The notes below the pieces were generated by a model. That model saw nothing but the letters and a program-made list of their open reading frames with translations, ran no database searches and was not told where the DNA came from. Made by a program: the position numbers and the translations under genes. A DNA stretch of 64,000 nucleotides from Membranipora membranacea (Eukaryota; Bryozoa; Gymnolaemata; Cheilostomatida; Membraniporidae), in contig OU612072.1 of NCBI GenBank assembly GCA_914767715.1, positions 1,424,001 to 1,488,000 of the forward strand. Reading direction: 5' to 3'. Positions 60,031 to 64,000 of the stretch are shown one piece after another; position 1 is the stretch's first letter, and every line of letters begins with the position of its first letter.

Positions 60031-63000
60031 TCAATGAAGTTCAACAAAAGATGGATTTGTTACGTAGACACCATTATTGTCTGGTAGAACACCAGAATCA
60101 ATACTGGAACATATCGATGGAGTTTGGTAGATTGAATTGATTGATTCTGAGAGCTCAAATGAATTGGCAGTAGTAGTTGAGTTTGGTGCTACACTTTCCT
60201 GTATAAATGGCACATCAACATAGTCATATTCTTGAATTGTATCCGTATTATCACTACTAATTCTTAATTTTCTTTTCCTGTAGCAGAGACAGCAGCAAAC
60301 CATTCCACCAATTACCACACTAACAGTGACACCGATGACAGATAAACCAGTTATTGTCCAAACTCCTGTAGTCCTACAAATAAAAAAAACTTTTTGGTAT
60401 GTCAGACCGGCAGGTACTAGAGTTAATTTGCCTAAAAAAACTTAACACAGTTGTTGTGCTCAATGAACTCTAAACTGTTAGAAGCACCTTACCTCTGACG
60501 TAACGTTATATCTGACTCGATGAAAGTCTGTGTGGTAGTAGAGGTCCTGGCAGTCATCATCCTGCAATATTATGAGTAAACCATGAGTTTGTATGTTGGC
60601 AGATTGAATTATTTGAGAGTCTCTTAAATTCAAACAAACAGTGTTTTTTCTTTCCTCTAATATTCTGGCATCGCTTCTGACTGACTGACTTGACACACTC
60701 GCTTATTTATACCGCGATGACAAAGGGCCCTTGCCATTCAGAGCACACTATAGACCATAGCAGTTACAAAGTTACCCTTATGGATGAGTAAATAATTGTC
60801 GCTTCAGCGGGTATCAAATTAATTTTGACTCATCAATTATCTCACTTTTCACATATGTAACTGTGTGAATCTCCGCATGGAAGATTCTTCCATTGACCAT
60901 CACTAAGCTGTATACAGCTCTCCTCTCCACCCTCACTGTCAAGCTCCCCCACATACCAGTCACTCACTGTTATGTTATCCTGACTCACACCGTCCCATCT
61001 CCAAACTCCTGACTGCTTCTTACCACCGATCCAGAACCTGTCTTCCATAACACCTGCAATCACGAAGACCAATGTATTTAAATTTAAAAGATCTCAGAGA
61101 TGTGACCAATGTGTTTATGGGTATAGCAATGCTGTATTGTATTTAAGAACAATGCTGTAGAGGCCTTGAGTGCCGTAAGACATGTCCCATACAACACCTG
61201 CCACATGTCTTCATCAACATCTGTATCAGCGACGGTTTTTTATGCCCATTCAGAACTGCATAAAGTTTTGTAATGTTTCAAAATTGGAAATCCTACATAA
61301 GCCTACAGCCCTACACTGTTTCATACATAGGACTGTCCAGCACCCAGAACATGTCAAGAAGTCCAACAAGTAGTCAGCGGACTGCAGTGGGAATGCTGAA
61401 GTCCGGCGCTCTTACCAACTGAACCACCTCCTACTCAAACGCATTCCATTCTTTCGTCACTCTTCATCTCCAGATGCCCAGTAAATATGAGACACATTGT
61501 TACACAGAATCAGAAAAAAAGCTCTAATATAATCATCTCCAAACTCGGAAAAATATCGCATTTCTTCTTTCTCACACAGTATAAGATTTATAGACAGTAC
61601 AATGTATTCTGGTAAAGCGTTCAAATCGGGAGAATAAGCTTTCACAGATCTCATTAATCCATTTGTATTGATACATGAGACAACTGAAACCATGACCTTT
61701 TTTATATTATATATATATGCTTAATTATATTCACCGGCCAATGTATCATGACAAACAAGGTCGTGGTGACAAAGTTTGCGCGAAGCACAAATTTATTGTT
61801 GTGCTCAATCAATGAACTTTGAACTTTGAACAATGAACATTGGCTCAATTATAGCTTTCATAAACATGGAATTGGTCTGATTAATTATCTGCCAAACTAC
61901 TTGGTAGTATAGATGCAGTTTCACTGTGTGCAGTTGGGTACAGGGGCGCAAATAACTGAATAGCTAACCTGTAGGGTTGAAAATTTTCCAGACACCAGTA
62001 GAGCCCAACCCAGTAGAAACAGCCATGCTTTGGATAACTCTCGGATTGTATTCTTCACTCTCTAACAAGACTGAGTCTTGATGGTTGGGGCCGGTGAGTG
62101 TGACACCGGTACCTACTTTGATCTTACATCCATACCAAGATATCCAGAAATATCTAAACAAAAGAAAGATTTTTAACATTAATGAATTTGTTTCGTCTTT
62201 CGAACAGTATGTTCTTCTAGCCTGGGCAGGCTGTTGGGGTTGGTTGGTTGTCCCTTACCCCTGAGGACCTGCCTATGCTTCTGTTCCTCCCTGTTGCTAG
62301 TCAGAGCCCCTCAGACTTTTGCCCCTCGCCTGACGGCCCCCCGGTATAGCCTTACCATAACTTAACCAAATATAGAAGCAATAAACTCAAGTGCTTCTAT
62401 ATTATGTTCAAAATCTAAAGAAAAGTAAATTTTTTGTTATGATTTGTCAATTGAATATAAAGTTATTGTATTACTGTTCTCACTGCAGCTCTTCAATTTA
62501 TGTTCATATTTTTATCATCAGTCATCAACGTCATAAACATATAAATATTTATATGTTTATGATCAACGTAAATAATCTTGTAAAGAAGTTTCACGCTTTT
62601 TGGATCAACACAGTTTTAATTCAGTGAAGGCGTTGTCATAATTTTGTATCAGTATTTCTTTTCTATCTGACATTTTGAACAATAAAACCGGCAAATTTAT
62701 TCTGGTGGTCATCAGTATTTATGATAAATGATAACGGCCTGTTATGTCTCACCTTTCCTCAGAGCAGTCTACAACACCGTGTTTTTGTAAGGAGGCTATA
62801 TTTCTGCCCAGCAGTTCTTCTTTGATTGCAGATTGATTGTTACCCCATCCACCCAGGACAACAAGATACGCAGCTCTGCAAAATAAGTCATGGCAATATT
62901 ATCCTGGATCCGAGAAGAAGTAGGAGCAGAGTGCTAAGTGCTCAGACGCATTGGAGCAGTCTGAGCACTTAGACTACACTTAATGACTCTGCTCTTACTT

Positions 63001-63324
63001 CTTTCCTTTTCTCTTTACACTTAATGAAGTCTAAGTGCTCAGACGGCTCCGATGCATCTGAGCACTTAGACTACACTTAAGTGTAAAGAGAGATGGAAAT
63101 CGTTGCAATAAATTTCCAACAAAATGACACAGCATACAAAAGACAACTTGAGCGTTCTATGAGTATTACTCACGTGGTAATTCCTTTCTCTCTAGGTTGA
63201 AGGGTAACAAGTACATCACTACACGCTCTGACGGAGAATTTGACATAGTTCCGATTTTTCAGATTAAGGTGTGGAACTGTTTGGTAACCATAAGTGTCTG
63301 ATGTCATCATGTTTTGCACTTTCT
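60031..63324 (-). CDS. FAMeT / C-type lectin receptor, second copy, 5' part beyond window
   Basis: Exons equivalent to 3-8 of the complete gene are present: 63324-63174, 62875-62753, 62153-61969 (FAMeT), 61053-60846 (second lectin half), 60561-60493 (stalk) and 60373-60031 (membrane span and tail). All splice sites and phases are kept. The third FAMeT exon is 6 bp longer (VTLTGP instead of VTGP), with a GTTAGC donor in place of GTAAGC, and an STGLGSTG variant. The tail ends FVELH instead of FVVSYTQQ because an upstream deletion of about 880 bp supplies a new TGA at 60031-60033. The exons for the signal peptide and first lectin half would lie to the right of the window. No inactivating change is seen, so this copy may be functional. 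Confidence 0.8.
61377..61436 (-). repeat. tRNA-derived SINE fragment, copy 2
   Basis: Duplicate of the fragment at 35660-35720 in the same intron of the second lectin receptor copy. Confidence 0.6.
62917..63092. repeat. Twin hairpin element, copy 2
   Basis: The counterpart of 37156-37333 with the same four CTAAGTGCTCAGA arms and minor substitutions near the distal arm. Confidence 0.75.
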
Positions 63325-63506
63325 CTGAGAAAAAAACAAACAAAGGCAACTTACAACTTAAACTTACCAAAAATAAGGGCATGATGTAATTTCAATTGGG
63401 AGTGAAAGCAGATGTTCCACAGAAGTTTCTGCATCAAATTAACATTAATAATAAAGATAAACTAGAAGCGTTTATATTGGCGAGCAAATATGAAGTCATA
63501 CAACCG

Positions 63507-63910
63507 GCCATATTGGATATCGGATATTGTGACATAAAAGTTGATGATGTCATAAGATTAGATATATGTCAAAACCCCCGTCTTGCAAGTTTTAACTCAA
63601 TCGCTTGATGATAACTGTTAATCAGCAGCAATTTACTGTGTATGGCGGCCATATTGGATATCGGATCATGTGACATCATAATCGATGATGTCATAGTATT
63701 TGGTATATGTCATAACCCCCCCATATCCAAAGTTTTAACTCAATCGCTTGATTGGAACTGTTAATCTGCAATAACTTACTGTATATGGCGACCATATTGG
63801 ATATCGGGTCATGTGACATAAAGTTTGATGATGTCATAAGATTTGGTATTTGTCATAACCCGCAAATCCCAAGTTTTAACTTGATCGTATGATTTTTTCT
63901 CAATATGTCA
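63507..63910 (+). repeat. Diverged 140-bp tandem repeat, copy 2
   Basis: The counterpart of 37750-38150, with starts marked by CCATATTGGATATCGG-type strings near 63508, 63650 and 63793. Confidence 0.8.
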
Positions 63911-64000
63911 CCAAATGAAAACAAAAAAACCTCCATTAATCAGCAAATGTTACATAATATTTCAAATATTCATCTTGTAATTCCTCATATAGACATATGG

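Larger units (their letters stand above)
40250..64000. repeat. Tandem duplication block, copy 2, continuing past the window
   Basis: It is the homologue of the block starting at about 27650, in the same orientation. It is expanded by a longer minisatellite, a 12.5-kb transposon, a LINE fragment and an insert of about 60 bp at 43991-44052. It is shortened by a deletion of about 880 bp near 60045. It runs off the right edge within the large intron of the lectin receptor. Confidence 0.9.

Overview
This window reads as nuclear DNA of a multicellular animal, most likely a marine invertebrate. A sponge or another early-branching lineage is a guess, not a demonstrated placement. It is AT-rich. The genes are split by short GT-AG introns whose phases join cleanly, and they encode metazoan proteins: ATG5, the Complex III assembly factor LYRM7, the cap-2 methyltransferase CMTR2, C-type lectin receptors and a protein of the invertebrate 'short-chain collagen C4-like' type. 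Nothing resembles a prokaryotic operon, Shine-Dalgarno site or CRISPR array.

Layout, part 1 (1-23.8 kb), mostly single-copy genes. A membrane receptor lacking an identifiable 5' end lies at 2.3-3.8 kb (+). A secreted collagen-C4-like protein is at 7.0-10.6 kb (-), with an inverted duplication and a nested TTAA-flanked MITE in one intron. LYRM7 (12.0-14.8 kb, -) and ATG5 (16.7-18.6 kb, +) are divergent. A PhnZ-like HD-domain oxygenase (19.2-20.5 kb, -) and a small conserved protein of unknown function (21.1-22.7 kb, -) follow. Small interspersed repeats, both MITEs and tRNA-like SINE pieces, fill the intergenic space.

Part 2 (23.8-40.3 kb). CMTR2 (+) has its K-D-K catalytic residues and SAM-binding motif. 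It converges on a C-type-lectin receptor gene (-, 34.3-39.2 kb). That receptor is the most unusual gene here: its C-type lectin domain is interrupted by a three-exon, phase 1-1 cassette encoding a farnesoic-acid-O-methyltransferase-like (FAMeT, Methyltransf_FA) domain, followed by a stalk, one membrane span and a tyrosine-containing tail.

Part 3 (40.25 kb to the end) is a second, closely similar head-to-tail copy of 27.65 kb onward. It holds the last nine CMTR2 coding exons plus the lectin receptor up to the window edge. This copy is damaged. It has an in-frame stop in its first CMTR2 exon, a tripled 25-bp minisatellite, a 12.5-kb tandem-dimer transposon flanked by a 7-bp target-site duplication, a 5'-truncated LINE fused in frame to the last CMTR2 exon, and a deletion of about 880 bp that rewrites the end of the lectin receptor tail. 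The duplication may be a real tandem duplication or two divergent haplotypes placed side by side by an assembler; the sequence alone cannot decide.

The genes do not form an operon or pathway. They are ordinary neighbours covering autophagy, mitochondrial assembly, phosphonate-type catabolism, RNA capping and surface recognition. Exon coordinates below were deduced by eye from splice signals and reading-frame continuity.
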